64,000 nucleotides of DNA from Adiantum capillus-veneris (GCA_014529385.2 CM043947.1:120294891-120358890), one strand, 5' to 3'. Positions 41,035 to 53,395 are shown, counted from the first letter of the stretch. The notes: a model not told the origin generated them from the letters alone. A program made the numbers and translations.

Positions 41035-41226
41035 TGTTGGGGTATAAAGCCCAATGTGGTCGCCCAGGTAAGTGGGCGGGCCGCCAGGTATGTACACATA
41101 TTCTTTTGTAAAAACCTAATAAGAACTCACTATGCTCTACACATTACAGTAGAGTGAGTTCACCATATCGTCGTGCTCTTCTTCTCGCACTCTCTCTCGC
41201 GTCGCACTTCCGCTCGTACTCCTTCA
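41035..41226 (+). repeat. LTR of truncated copia
   Basis: TGTTGGGGTATAAAGCCC...CTCCTTCA, 192 bp. It shares both ends and a GGGCGG block with the 223-bp LTR of the complete copia but is clearly diverged. Confidence 0.85.
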
Positions 41227-42386
41227 GAGGTGTGAGAGATGTGGCAATGGTGAAGAGGGTGAATTAGGACATGGGAGTTGCAGGTTTGGAAGTGGGAAGG
41301 AGAGGGAGGAGTGTGTGTGAAAGAGGAAAATGATAAAGTGGAAGAGGGAGTGTGGCTGCATAGCATGGGAAAACTGGGGTCCACCAATAAAATCATAGCT
41401 CACAGCTCGTAGCTCAAAAAAAATGAAAACATTTGAGGTGAAAGTTCAGGTCACGAGCTACAATTTTTGTTTGTATCACCTTTTCAAATTCGGGGAGCAT
41501 GTGATCTTTAAAAATTCAGCAAAACCGACTGTTTTTTCCACTACACAAGGTCCTTGTGAGGTCCTTTGGATGATTATTTTGAATACCTCCAAGAGTGAGC
41601 TCCCCATGGTGCATGCATGCATTCCACATACCCTTGACCTTATTTGGTAGTTCTATAATTGAAGATATTGTTGAGATCATGATATAAATGAATAGTACAA
41701 CTAAGAAAATCAAATATTGAGGGGTCTAAAAAAATATGTACATGTCAAATATAAATAATATAGGTGGAAAAATTATAAAGGGGTCAAAATAAATCTCTCT
41801 CATTATAAGTCTATCATAAAAAGATGAATAATTTTGGTGGTCTAATTTATGAGAGTAATAGGGAATAGATGTAGGAAGGAAAAAATCACAATAGTGAAAA
41901 AATATACACATAAATAGAACTAGTTTTTTTTGGATTTTTGTTGGGATGGAGTTACACCAAAAATAAGAGAAACTTGCATGAAATTATTTTTATATGGAAT
42001 AAAGAGTATGCAAAATGGTAAGAAAAAAAATGGTAATGGTGAGTCAATGTACATAGCATAAATAACACACACCTAAGTATAAATATTTAAATAAATACGA
42101 AAATAACTATGAGAAATCCTTTTATTTAGGCCCTATATACAATAAAATATTTACACACAAATGGACCATAATATACTTATATATTTTTTATTTTTTAATT
42201 TTATTTTTGGCTCAACTAGCCCAGTGACTAGCTAATTGAGGGTTTTTAAGAAGATATGGAAAAAGTCCCCTAACTCACACACGCCTATGTACAATGAAAT
42301 GGTAGGGATAACCAAAATGTTTGAGTGATTTGATAGGGTGAGGTAGCTTACTATGGCAATTATGGAAAGCCAAAAAACGGCTATCA
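41227..42386 (-). repeat. 3' LTR (truncated) of large minus-strand element
   Basis: Nearly identical to 54851-56016 along its whole length, same orientation. On the minus strand it starts TGATAGCCG, right after a PPT (AAGGGGGGGGCTAA, 42387-42401). Its other end is lost at the copia junction; the intact copy extends a further 1.5 kb. Confidence 0.85.
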
Positions 42387-43383
42387 TTAGCCCCCCCCTT
42401 AAATAATGGTACATTTATGTACCATTTATCCGACCATACAACATGTAGATTGTGTAACGTCTGTCTTTGTCTGCTCTCATCTTTGAAGAACCTTTGTTGT
42501 ATAATTAAAAAACCTTGTGTGATATGAAAGGTTCTCAGAGCCAATAGCAGGATGTAATGAAGTGACGGAGTAAACCTCCTCCATTGAGAAAGTTTCCATA
42601 AGCACCCCCCAGGATCAAAGATCTTGAAATATCTTTCCCAAAGAGAGATGTATGGTATGGAATCACTTACTAATTTTGGTTGAAGAAACTTGTAGATTTT
42701 ATTGTTTTCCATCATTGCATCTATCACTACGAATGTGATATAAAAGATTGGTTGCTCTTCCTCCTGTGTAAAGTTGATGTATCTGCTACGATCTTCAAGA
42801 GCTTGTATGAGCAAATTCTTGAACTGTAGCTCATAAAATTCATTCAACCTGGGTAGGCTCATCAAGTCAAAAATTCTATGACCTTCATGATTTATGAAAG
42901 CTTGATCCATGCTTCCAACCGCTATTGGAAGATATTGCAAATAGTTTACCACATAAGTAGATAATAGACGAAGGTTTCTATTGCTTCCAACACATTGGAA
43001 GAGAATAGATTTTAGCACTGATTGATGAAATATCCACGTGTAGCAATCAACAGGTTTTTCATCTATGATGAAGACCAAAAGCATCACAATGTGCGACCTC
43101 CATACACCAAAGAACTAAATGAAGAAGGTTTGGAAACATCCGTTCATCAACAAGTATTCATGTCCTCTTCCACTTAAGAAGGTATGGTGCCCCGGATGAA
43201 AGGTATATGTGAAGAGAGGAGAAGTTGACTTTGAAGAGGTGAAACTCAATGTGAAGATGATTAGGGCTTCAAAAGCTTGGATTTTCTTGCTAAGAGATTG
43301 TCCCATGAATGAAGAGCCACCCACTAAAACACCATTGGAGAGAATGATACCCTTCTGACAGTTTTCTTTTATGATTTTATTTT
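42275..43383 (-). pseudogene. C-terminal part of uncharacterised ORF of the large element
   Basis: One phase runs from 43383 to 42275 with a single stop near 43115: segments 43115-43324 and 42275-43087 (270 codons). It is rich in aromatic and hydrophobic residues (e.g. FTLSFTSSKSTSPLFTYTF; GYPYHFIVHRR near the end). No enzyme motif was seen. The same phase continues upstream at 52282, across the chromovirus insertion. Its final 37 codons run over the PPT into the LTR. Confidence 0.5.
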
Positions 43384-43388
43384 TTACT
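43384..43388. other. Target-site duplication TTACT (left)
   Basis: Matches 52277-52281, flanking the chromovirus. Confidence 0.9.
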
Positions 43389-44980
43389 TTTCATAATAAT
43401 CAATATCTAATTCTCCTAAATGATTTTCTCATATTAAACTGATCATTTAATGTGGGGAAGGCCAGGGGAGAAAAAGCTAGAATATTGGTTAAGCTAGCAG
43501 AGCGGCCACAATAGGGATCCAAAGGAGGGAAAATAGGGATCCAAAGGGGGGGCCATCTGCAAAAGAGCCATGTGAAACAATGGGCTGAAAAGACCCTAAG
43601 GTTCAGCCCATTAAGACTTCCAAAATGCTAAGGTTCCAAAATTCAAAGGTTGTGTCCAAAGGTCAACCCTAGGGAAAATTGGATGCTTTGTGTGTGCCCT
43701 AAAAGTCTTTGCACATCCCTACATGGGAGGGGGCGAGCCCTAAAGGTAGGGGATGAGAGAGAAAGCCACACACACACACACATGCTCCCTTTACACAAAG
43801 GGAATGAGGGACACATGTTAGCTCCCTAGGCAAGATGCCCACAAGGTGTGCCCAATTTCTATTGGATGACCCTTGAAGTGGACCAATGAGAATTAAGCTA
43901 GAGTAAATCTAGTTTAATTAATTTAAAAACATTTAATAAAAGAACCAATGAGAATTAAGTCTCCTAGAAGACTATTGGGCAGTCTCCCAAGGGGTCCAAT
44001 GAGCATTCAGGAGCCCAATGGCTTGCCTGATTCCTATTGGCCAGGAGGCAAAGGGGTCCAATGAGAGTTTAGTTTAATTATTTAATTACCTAAAGCTCTC
44101 ACAAAAGGGGAAAGGGGGACACATGTCAGAAGGCTATCACTTATGCTGCTTAATTGTAATTGGCTTGACTTGGGGAGGGCCAATGAGGCTTCAACAAGAG
44201 CAATTAGCAAGAGGGCTCGCCCAAGAGAGAGAGGGGGCTGATTTTTGCAAGGCATTATCACACACACACACACACTCACACAAGCTCATGTGTGAAGAAA
44301 GAGAAGACTATCTCTTCCCAAGCTTTAATGGAGAACTCATCACCTACTCCAAGCTTGTGAGATAGAAGCCTACATCAACACTCTCTTGGCATGTGGATGC
44401 AAATCCAACCAAGAGCCAAGCTTCAATGCATGCTCATCTCCTCTACCAAGATAATTACTAAGCTAAGCTATGCTACATATGAGTGATTATGTGAGGAGAT
44501 GTACATCTTTCTCGTAAGATACTCCTTCTTCCTCTCAATCTACTCTCATACCCTGCTAGCTCTCACCATCTTCGAAGGTGTGTGAGGTATTGGGTCTGAG
44601 AATAGGGATAATTCAAGTTGTGTTTGTTAAGTGTTTTTCTTAGTGCATGAAGTTTCCATCTTCATTACACTAGCTAGTCTTGAAGGAACACAAAGAATTG
44701 TATTGTACAATGTCTCTCTTGATGGGAGAAACCATAATACAAAGCCTTTTGGAGGGGGGACCGGCTCCATGAAAATCCGGTCCTCAACTATTGTCAATAG
44801 CTTAATTTCTCTCTCTTTTGAAAGTATTGTCGATGCTATCTAACTAGGTGTTATGCTTTTTGTTGCTCTCTTCACCCAAGCACTCTTTTAATTCTCATTA
44901 GAAATCTATTCTAATGAAATGCCCACTATGTTCATGCTAATTTCTGCTACACATAAGTCATTAGGCCATTAAATGTTACA
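43389..44980 (+). repeat. Chromovirus 5' LTR
   Basis: Ends GTTACA at the PBS. It contains (AC)n at about 44262-44280 and several repeated CCAATGAGAATTAAG-type motifs (about 43885-44070). Open frames in both LTRs (e.g. 44123-44365) are matched only because the LTRs are duplicates. Confidence 0.93.
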
Positions 44981-44981
44981 T

Positions 44982-44993
44982 TGGTATCAGAGC
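44982..44993 (+). other. Chromovirus PBS (tRNA-iMet)
   Basis: TGGTATCAGAGC one base after the LTR end. Confidence 0.95.
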
Positions 44994-45372
44994 TCAAGGT
45001 TTCTCTTTTCTTGCTCAAGAAGGGAGGTCCTCAAGCTAGCTACAAATGGTTGGTATTATTAATTGCATGTGAGTAAGTAGAATAGGGATTTTTCAGCCTT
45101 GCAGTGCGCCTGCCTTCGTGCAGTTAACGGGGCATCACCGTCGAGAGCTATGGTCTTAATAGTGGAGTCCTACGGGGCTTGCCTACGGCTTGAGCTATTA
45201 GAAGCTTGACAGGAGCCGGTGCTGTTTTGGTGTCGAAAGACCCTCTCTTCTATTCCTTGCAATTAATGGTATTCGAGCAGCGGGTACAGTAGCTTCAGTG
45301 CTTTTTCTAAAGGGGGAAAGAGAAGTAGAAACTAGGTCTTGAAGTGCCAAAGTACACCTAAAAGTTGTTAGA

Positions 45373-48300
45373 ATGGCTGACAATAGTAAAGAGAGTGAAA
45401 TTAATGTTGATAACTTTGATTTTGCTCATGAGCAAGCTACTAATGATGCTTCAATGCTTGTTAACTATCTTGTTTCTAGGCTTCAACAAGCCATGGGCAA
45501 TCCATCTCTCCAAAGTGAAGTGCAACGGCAGCTCCGTGCTCACGGGATTCTCCAAGCTCATCACCATGACGAGAAAACACCTAGGAAGCCTCCTTGTGAG
45601 ACTACCAAAAGAGGTCTCTCTCCGATTCGGGAAGAAGAAGAGAATCCATATGAAGGGCTCAAGAATTTACTTCTTGATGATGTATCTCCTTCCCAAAGGA
45701 GAACTCAAGAGCCTCCACCGAAGGAACGAGAAAGAAGCGAGTCTCCCGCCACCTCGGCGGAGATGGCTCCACGAAGACGGCAGGCTAAACGCTCTCAGTC
45801 ACCACCAAAGCGGAGAAGACCATCACACTCTCCTCCACTCCATAGTTCAAAGAGGGATGATAAAAAGCAAGAGAAGAAAAAGGCGAGAAATAGGACACCC
45901 TCTTCTCCATCATCTTCATCCTCTTCCTCTTATGAAAGCTATGGTGAAGACGACAAAGATCAAGACAAGAAAAAGGTGAGAAAGAGGTCACCCTCTTCTC
46001 CACCTTCTTCAAATTCTTCACCTTCTGCAGAAAGTGATGGTGCAACCTTTGAACCATCAAAAAGAAGAGGCCATAGGAAATCCTATGCCGCATGGAAGAG
46101 GTCGTCCAAGTTGAAGAAATTCAAAGAGGGAGGGAAGAGTATCTCTTTCCTTACCTATGATGGTACCTTTGGTTCTACGGACAAAGTCTTGGCCTTTATC
46201 CAACAATTCGATGCGGCGTTTGGAGATGAGGGCTTCACGGAGTCCTCTAAGCTACGCCATGTAGCTATGCACTTTCAAAAGTCCGCCAGACAATGGTGGT
46301 CTAGCCTACGAGCCAACGGTGAAGCTCCACGAACATGGAAAGCTTTAAGAGCTTCCATTATGAAGCAGTTTTTGGCCACCGATGCCAAAGACAAAGTACT
46401 CACCGAATGGCGAAGCTTAAAGCTCTCTCCCAATGAATCTATCCACAAATATGTAGACAAGTTTTGGGACCTACAACTCAAAGCCAATGTCTTCAAAAAG
46501 TTCGATTTTGGAGAGCAAAAGCAACAATTTTGTGTGGGCTTAACCGAAGAAATGGCGGAGTATGTCAACTCCCAAAGACCATGTACCATATCGGCGGTAA
46601 TACACCAAACTATGGTCGCCTCTCGAATCAATTTCCAAATGGGGGAAAAAAGGAATAATAAGCCCCCGGAAAACAAGGGTTCCAATGAGCCTAAAGGGAA
46701 GGACAATGTCCAAAAGTCTCCTAAGGTCAACTCCAACAAAGCTAAAGAGAAGGGAGTTTACAAAGGTAAGAATAAACTCTCTCCTGAAGAGCTTGAGCAT
46801 TATCGTAAGGATAACTGGTGTTTCAAGTGCGGCGAACAAGGGCATGCGTACCGCGCTTGTCCCCAAAAGAACAGTCGCCAAGATCCTCCTAGAGCTTCCT
46901 TGGTTGAAATCCAAGAGGAGGAGAGTCACCAAACTCACCACAAAGGATCTCCTCTATGCCATGCTTGGGGAAAGGTAAGAGAGCATGATGCTTTTATTCT
47001 CTTTGACCCTAGTTCTACTCACAATTTTATATCTATAGAGTTGGCCACCAAGCTAGGAATACAATCCTACGAGATGGGAGATGTCCTACCCGCAGACAGT
47101 GCCTTCAACGGGCAAGAAGCTTCACTCACTCCCTTAATCGGGAAATTGAGGCTTCATGTCCAAGGCTATGTGGACAAAGAGGACTTCTTTATCTCTCCTC
47201 TCAAGCAAGAGGATGTAATCCTAGGGGCACCATGGTTTGACCGCCTGGCTACCGATGTTAAATTTCCTGAAAGGAGAATCTCCTTTAAGTTCAGGGAAAA
47301 AGACATGTATATAGATGCTAAGGAAATGGGTAACACCATCCCCATTGTACATACACCAGCTTTCAACAAGTCAATAAAGAGCTCTATTTCCGTGTACATG
47401 ATTTTTGTTAAAGACTCTCAAAATGAACCTAATGCTTTAGCAAAAGAAAATAAAAGCAACCAAAAGGAATTAGAGTTATCCAATTTTCTCAAGGTGTTTC
47501 AAGATGTTTTTATTGACGACACCCCTTATGAGCTACCTCCAAAACGAGGTAATGATGACCATGCAATTGAAATTCTTCCAAGAAGTTCACCGCCTAATAA
47601 ACCTCCTTATAGAGTTTCTCAAGCTCAACAAGAGGAGATTATGCGGCAAGTGCATGAGTTAGTTGAGAAGTGTATGGTTAGGCCAAGCTCATCTCTATTT
47701 TGCTCACCTGTGCTATTAGTGTAAAAGAAAGACGGCACATATCGTATGTGTGTCGACTATAGAGCACTAAATAGGATCACTATCAAGAATAGGTTTCCGG
47801 TTCCACGGGTAGAAGACCTATTTGATAAGCTACAAGGATGGACCTACTTCAATAGGGTTGACCTAAAAAGTGGCTATCATCAAATAAGGATAGTTGATCA
47901 AGACATTGTAAAGACCGCATTTCATACTACATTTGGTCTTTACGAATACATTGTCATGCCTTTTGGCTTGACCAATGCACCAGCCACATTCAACCGCTTG
48001 ATGGAGAAGTTGTTCAGGCCTCATCGAACCTTCACTGGAGTGTTCTTTGATGATATTATCATCTACTCTAATTCATTGGAGGAACACAAGCAACACCTCC
48101 AGGTAATATTTCAAGTTTTAAGAGAGAATAAACTTTATGTTAATCGAAAGAAAAGTGAATTTTTCTTGCAAGAGATTCAGTATTTAGGTCACATTATCTC
48201 TCAAGATGGCATCCAAATGGATCCATCCAAGTTAGAGGTAATAAAAGGATGGCCTAAACCAAGGAATCTTCATGAACTAAGAAGATTCATAGGTATGTGT

Positions 48301-50322
48301 GCATACTATAGATGCTTCATAGAAAAGTTCTCACAAATTGCGGGACCATTACATGACCTAACAAAGAAAAGCGTTAGGTATACATGGTCTGCTAAGGAGA
48401 ACAATGCTTTCAAAAAGCTTAAAGAAAAGCTTATCTCTGAACCTGTGCTTACACTACCGGATCTCTCAAAACCATTTGAGGTCCAATGCGATGCTTGTGG
48501 TGATTGCCTTGGAGCTGTTTTGCTCCAAGAAGAGCATGCCATAGGCTATGAGAGTCGAAGGCTCGACCCTGTTGAGCAAGCTCTAGGCATATACGAAAAG
48601 GAACTCCTTGCAGTTCTACATGCCTTAGACTCATGGAAGCACTATTTATTGGGGACTCCTTTCATTCTGCGAACGGATCACCAAAGTCTTTAGTACTTCA
48701 TGACGCAGACCAAGCTCTCCAACAAACAAATGAGGTGGGCAAATTTCCTTTCGCAATTTCATTTTCATATTGCTCACATTGTTGGCAAGCATAATCAAGT
48801 AGCTGATGCACTCTCAAGACGGCCGAGAGTGAATGCGGTTTCCATAGCAACTCACAATGATCTATCTTCAATGATAGATGAGTATGCTATTGATCCCGAT
48901 TTTAGAGATGTGATTTCAGCCCTTACATTAGGGAAGAAAGAAGAACCATTTACTTTACAAGATGGTTATCTTCTCTATGGCAATAGACTATGCGTTACTA
49001 ACTCACTACGTGAGAAAGTAATGTATGAATCTCATGCTCCACCTTATGCGTGGCATAGAGGGATTCAGTCTACCTTAAAGGGAATTGAAACATATTTCTA
49101 TTGGCCTACCATGAAAGTGAACATACAAGAGTATGTTTCCAAATGTGTGGTATGCCAAAAGACAAAATTTGATAGAGGGAAGCAACTTGGATTGCTTCAA
49201 CCCTTGCCAATCCCTAATTCACCATGGGAGAGCATATCCATGGATTTTATCTTTGGATTGCCTAAGTCTATCCATGGGAATACGGGAATATGGACGATAG
49301 TAGACAGGTTTAGTAAACAAGCTCATTTTATACCTGTCAAAAATACTATCAAAGCCCATCAAATGGCAACCCTCTTCATTTCACAAATTTTCAAGTACCA
49401 TGGCTTGCCCATGTCCATAGTGTCGGATAGAGATCCTAGAATGACCAGTAATTTCTGGAAGGGTCTCTTTGAGAATTTAGGAACAAGGCTAAACTTCTCT
49501 TCGGCCTATCATCCACAAACTGATGGCCAAAGCGAAATAGCTGACCTAACCATTCTCGATCTACTAAAAGCCTATGTAACGGAAGTAGATCAAAGATCCC
49601 AATGGGAGAAGTACTTACCCTTAGTGGAGTATGCTTACAATAACACTGTACATACTTCCATGGGAAAAGCACCTTTCGAGGTAATTGAGGGAAGATCAAA
49701 AAGTCCCTTGCTACTTAAAGTACATGGGAAGATCTTCGTTGCAGATGAGTATAGACGAGACCTACAAGAATCTTTCCAAAAGATTAAGGATGCTATTTCT
49801 ATCTCACAGCAAAGGCAAAAGGCTATTGCTGACAAGCACAGAAGAGCCCAAGCCTTTAAAGAAAACGATTGGGTCTTGCTAAAGTTTCCCAAGGCTCGAT
49901 TAAGGCACACAACGGGCAAGAATCCTACGGGTCACCAAAAGTACTATGCTAAACTAGCAAAAAGGTACTATGGTCCCTTTCAGATTCTTAAGCCAATCAA
50001 TGAGATGGCCTATCAACTCAAGTTTCCCAATCATTGGCCCATACACAATGCTTTTCATGTGAGCCTATTAAAGCCTAACAAAGGAGAGCCACCTCAAGAA
50101 CCAACTATTGAAGACCCACCGGAGATCGAGGACCAAGAAGAGGTGCTGCAGCCCGAGTCCATTCTCCGACATGAAGACAAGGTACTAAGAGGCGGTAAGA
50201 CTATCCAACGATATCTTATTAAGTTTAAGAATTATCCTTTTGAAGATGCTAGATGGATGCAAGGAATACAACTAAAGAATAACCTAAACCTTGTCAATGC
50301 TTACAATGCTTCCCAAGAGTAA
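45373..50322 (+). pseudogene. gag-pol: Chromovirus gag-pol polyprotein, 1,650 codons, two in-frame stops
   Basis: An Arg/Ser-rich region occupies residues 110-245. The Gag core is at 255-420, zinc knuckle CFKCGEQGHAYRAC at 483-496, and the protease at about 540 with DPSS in place of D-S/T-G. RT follows with FFDD in TGVFFDDIIIYS, then RNase H, integrase HHCC (WHRGIQST..CVVCQ), integrase core with SDRDPR and TDGQSE, and a C-terminal chromodomain beginning ILRHEDKVLRGG. Stops are TAA at 47722 and TAG at 48691; phase is kept throughout. The chromodomain normally steers integration to chromatin with particular histone marks. Confidence 0.93.
45868..46053 (+). repeat. 93-bp internal duplication in SR-rich Gag region
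   Basis: Two copies, starting at 45868 and 45961, of a segment encoding a KKK-R-R-x-SPSSP-type block followed by poly-Ser. The frame is kept. Confidence 0.8.
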
Positions 50323-50661
50323 GCAAATGTACAAAATGTTAAAAATGAACAAAATTTTTGTCTTATAAGACTCTCTTTTTCTTTATTTGTGCACAAAAAT
50401 GAAGTAGTATGCATGCTTAGATCCAGTTTGCGGAGACGACGTCTCCCAAACACCAAGTAGAGATTGTCACTCTACTATGGAAGACTAATAGGACTAATGT
50501 ACAGACATGCTTGCGGCAGCCTCAGGCTCTCAAGCGCCAAATGGACTAGTCATCCATCGTGGAATGATGTCGTAGGGTAACATAGGGATCCTCTACCCGC
50601 TAAGAAAAGGACTCATGAACATGCTTCATCTTCTCTACACCATAGTCCAGGACGACTATGA

Positions 50662-50678
50662 TTTCAAGAGAGAGGTAA
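50662..50678 (+). other. Chromovirus polypurine tract
   Basis: TTTCAAGAGAGAGGTAA directly before the 3' LTR. Confidence 0.7.
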
Positions 50679-52276
50679 TGTCATAATAATCAAAATCTAA
50701 TTCTCCTAAATGATTTTCTCATATTAAACTCATCATTTAATTTGGGGAAGGCCAGGGGAGAAAAAGCTAGAATATTGGTTAAGCTAGCAGACCGGCCACA
50801 ATAGGGATCCAAAGGAGGGAAAATAGGGATCCAAAGGGGGGGCCATCTGCAAAAGAGCCATGTGCAACAATGGGCTGAAAAGACCCTAAGGTTCAGCCCA
50901 TTAAGACTTCCAAAATGCTAAGGTTCCAAAATTCAAAGGTTGTGTCCAAAGGTCAACCCTAGGGAAAATTCGATGCTTTGTGTGTGCCCTAAAAGTCTTT
51001 GCACATCCCTACATGGGAGGGAGCGAGCCCTAAAGATAGGGGATGAGAGAGAAAGCCCCACACACACACACACACAGGCTCCCTTTACACAAAGGGAATG
51101 AGGGACACATGTCAGCTCCCTAGGCAAGATGCCCACAAGGTGTGCCCAATTTCTATTGGATGACCCTTGAAGTGGACCAATGAGAATTAAGCTAGATTAA
51201 ATCTAGTTTAATTAATTTAAAAACATTTAATAAAAGAACCAATGAGAATTAAGTCTCCTAGAAGACTATTGGGCAGTCTCCCAAGGGGTCCAATGAGCAT
51301 TCAGGAGCCCCATCGCTTGCCTGATTCCTATTGGCCAGGAGGCAAAGGGGTCCAATGAGAGTTTAGTTTAATTATTTAATTACCTAAATCCCTCACAAAA
51401 GGGGAAAGGGGGACACATGTCAGAAGGCTATCACTTATGCTGCTTAATTGTAATTGGCTTGACTTGGGGAGGGCCAATGAGGCTTCAACAAGAGCAATTA
51501 GCAAGAGGGCTCGCCCAAGAGAGAGAGGGGGCTGATTTTTGCAAGGCATTATCACACACACACACACACACACACACAAGCTCATGTGTGAAGAAAGAGA
51601 AGACTATCTCTTCCCAAGCTTTAATGGAGAACTCATCACCTACTCCAAGCTTGTGAGATAGAAGCCTACATCAACACTCTCTTGGCATGTGGATGCAAAT
51701 CCAACCAAGATCCAAGCTTCAATGCATGCTCATCTACTCTACCAAGCTAATTACTAAGCTAAGCTATGCTACATATGAGTGATTATGTGAGGAGATGTAC
51801 ATCTTTCTCGTAAGATACTCCTTCTTCATCTCAATCTACTCTCATACCTTGCTAGCTCTCACCATCTTCGAAGGTGTGTGAGGTATTGGGTCTGAGAACG
51901 GGGATAATTCAAGTTGTGTTTGTTAAGTGTTTTGCTTAGTGCATGAAGTTTCCATCTTCATTGCACTAGCTAGTCTTGAAGGAACACAAAGAATTGTATT
52001 GTACAATGTCTCTCTTGATGGGAGAAACCATAATACAAAGCCTTTTGGAGGGGGGACCGGCTCCATGAAAATCCGGTCCTCAACTGTTGTCAATAGCTTA
52101 ATTTCTCTCTCTTTTGAAAGTATTGTCGATGCTATCTAACTAGGTGTTATGCTTTTTGTTGCTCTCTCCACCCAAGCACTCTTGTAATTCTCATTAGGAA
52201 TCTATGCTAATGAAATGCCCACTATGTTCATGATAATTTGCGCTACACATAAGTTATTAGGCCATTAAATGTTACA
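50679..52276 (+). repeat. Chromovirus 3' LTR
   Basis: TGTCATAATAATC...GTTACA, near-identical to 43389-44980; small differences include the length of the (AC)n tracts. Confidence 0.95.
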
Positions 52277-52281
52277 TTACT
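52277..52281. other. Target-site duplication TTACT (right)
   Basis: Matches 43384-43388. Confidence 0.9.
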
Positions 52282-52811
52282 ACTCTCCCATGTTCTTCAT
52301 CCCTTTCTAAGCCCCCCCTTTGGCAAGGTTGTAACTCCCCACATTGTACCACCTCAAAGGTTGATGGATTACTGTTTGATTTTGTGAAAACTTTGGCTTC
52401 TTGCATGATAAGTTCCTCCATGCTTAATATACATGGGTCATACCGATGCTTTTCAACATTCTCAAACACTTCTTAAGGATTATCCTCACATGGATTCAAC
52501 TCACACTCTTCTACTTTCTTTTGGAGTTGGAATTCCATGTACACAATCATATCTTTATGATCAATGTGGTCCATGATCTCCCCACCTATGATTTCATCTT
52601 CTTCTTCACTCTCTTCTTTTAGACGAGATACATTTTCAAAACATTCCATAAGATCAAGGTTACCTTCAAGGTCTTCATTCTCCATAGAGTCATGTTGCAC
52701 AAAAACTGCCCAAAGTGGGTAAATCAAGGGGGAAAATGAGAAGAAGCAGCACAACCAGCGGGAGAAGGTGCAGAAAAAGAGAGAGGAGCTCACACTTGCC
52801 GGCTCGGGCAT
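52282..52811 (-). pseudogene. N-terminal part of uncharacterised ORF of the large element
   Basis: The likely start is MENEDLEGN at about 52685. The product is acidic (ESEEEDEI), with CELNPCEDNP and, after one TAA near 52472, ENVEKHRYDPC and LSMEELIMQEA. It runs open to the target site at 52281, and its phase matches the frame beginning at 43383. The chromovirus therefore split one ORF of roughly 500 codons. It does not resemble Gag or Pol that I can recognise. Confidence 0.5.
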
Positions 52812-53395
52812 CCGATGGGGTCGCCATAGTGAAGAAAACCAAAGAGTAGACCATGGCGAGTATTTTTGGCTCCACTCCCACCATCTTTCACGTTGTCCAC
52901 ATTTCCAATTGCCACATCATCGCCCCTATTCCCACAACGACGGCACCATTGTTGTGAAATAGGAGAAAGGGGGGGGAAAGCTAATAATAGGGGGTAAAGT
53001 ACATGCAAAGGACCATTGGAGGAGGGCCGCCCAAAGCAAAGGGGCTAGTGTCCGCCCACCCATGACCTCAAGAGGAAGGGCTGCCCAAAGTGGGTAAATC
53101 AAGGGGGGAAATGAGGAGAAGCAGCACAAGCAGCGGGAGAAGGCCAGAAAGGGAGAGAGGAGCTTACACTTGCCGGCTTGGGCATCCGATGGGGTCGCCA
53201 TAGTGAAGAAAACCGAAGAGTAGACCATGGAGAGTATTTTTGGCTCCACTCCCATCATCTTTCACGTTGTCCACATTTCCAATTGCCACATCATCGCCCC
53301 TATTCCCACAACGACGACACCATTGTTGTGAAATAGGGGAAAGGGGGGGGGGGGGGGGGAAGCTAATAATAGGGGGTAAAGTACATGCAAAGGGG
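52707..53395. repeat. 374-bp tandem duplication spanning leader, PBS and LTR end
   Basis: Unit 1 starts at about 52707 and unit 2 at about 53081. Both contain GCTGCCCAAAGTGGG, the leader, the PBS-like site and the first bases of the LTR (52950 and 53324). The duplicated LTR edge in unit 1 is only about 70 bases long before it diverges. Confidence 0.9.
53305..53322 (-). other. Candidate PBS of large minus element
   Basis: On the minus strand TGGTGTCGTCGTTGTGGG follows LTR end TTTCACAACA by one base; unit 1 of the duplication has TGGTGCCGTCGTTGTGGG. It resembles in shape the TGGCGCCGTTG site of Tat/Athila elements, but I do not claim the same tRNA. Confidence 0.5.

Larger units (their letters stand above)
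39371..41226 (+). mobile_element. 5'-truncated copia element (Tork-like)
   Basis: Starts abruptly inside pol and runs through RT, RNase H, PPT (41024-41034) and a 192-bp LTR (41035-41226). It is closely related to the complete copia at 13.5-19.0 kb. The LTR end abuts GAGGTGTGAGAG, which in the intact duplicate at 54851 is continuous sequence, so the copia had inserted into the LTR of the large minus element. The left target duplication and the 5' half are gone, implying a later deletion. Confidence 0.9.
43389..52276 (+). mobile_element. Complete chromovirus (Ty3/gypsy with chromodomain), 8,888 bp
   Basis: LTRs of 1,592 bp (43389-44980) and 1,598 bp (50679-52276) are nearly identical. PBS is at 44982-44993, PPT at 50662-50678, and a 5-bp TSD TTACT flanks it. 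The 5' LTR begins TTTCATAATAATC where the 3' LTR has TGTCATAATAATC, one change at its first dinucleotide. The gag-pol frame runs 45373-50322 with two nonsense codons. It sits inside an ORF of the older minus element, so it is the younger insertion. Confidence 0.95.

Noticed and set aside
44123-44365. Frame repeated at 51417-51656 (and 44631-44843 at 51927-52139)
   Set aside because: They are paired only because they lie in the two LTRs of one element; composition is not gene-like.
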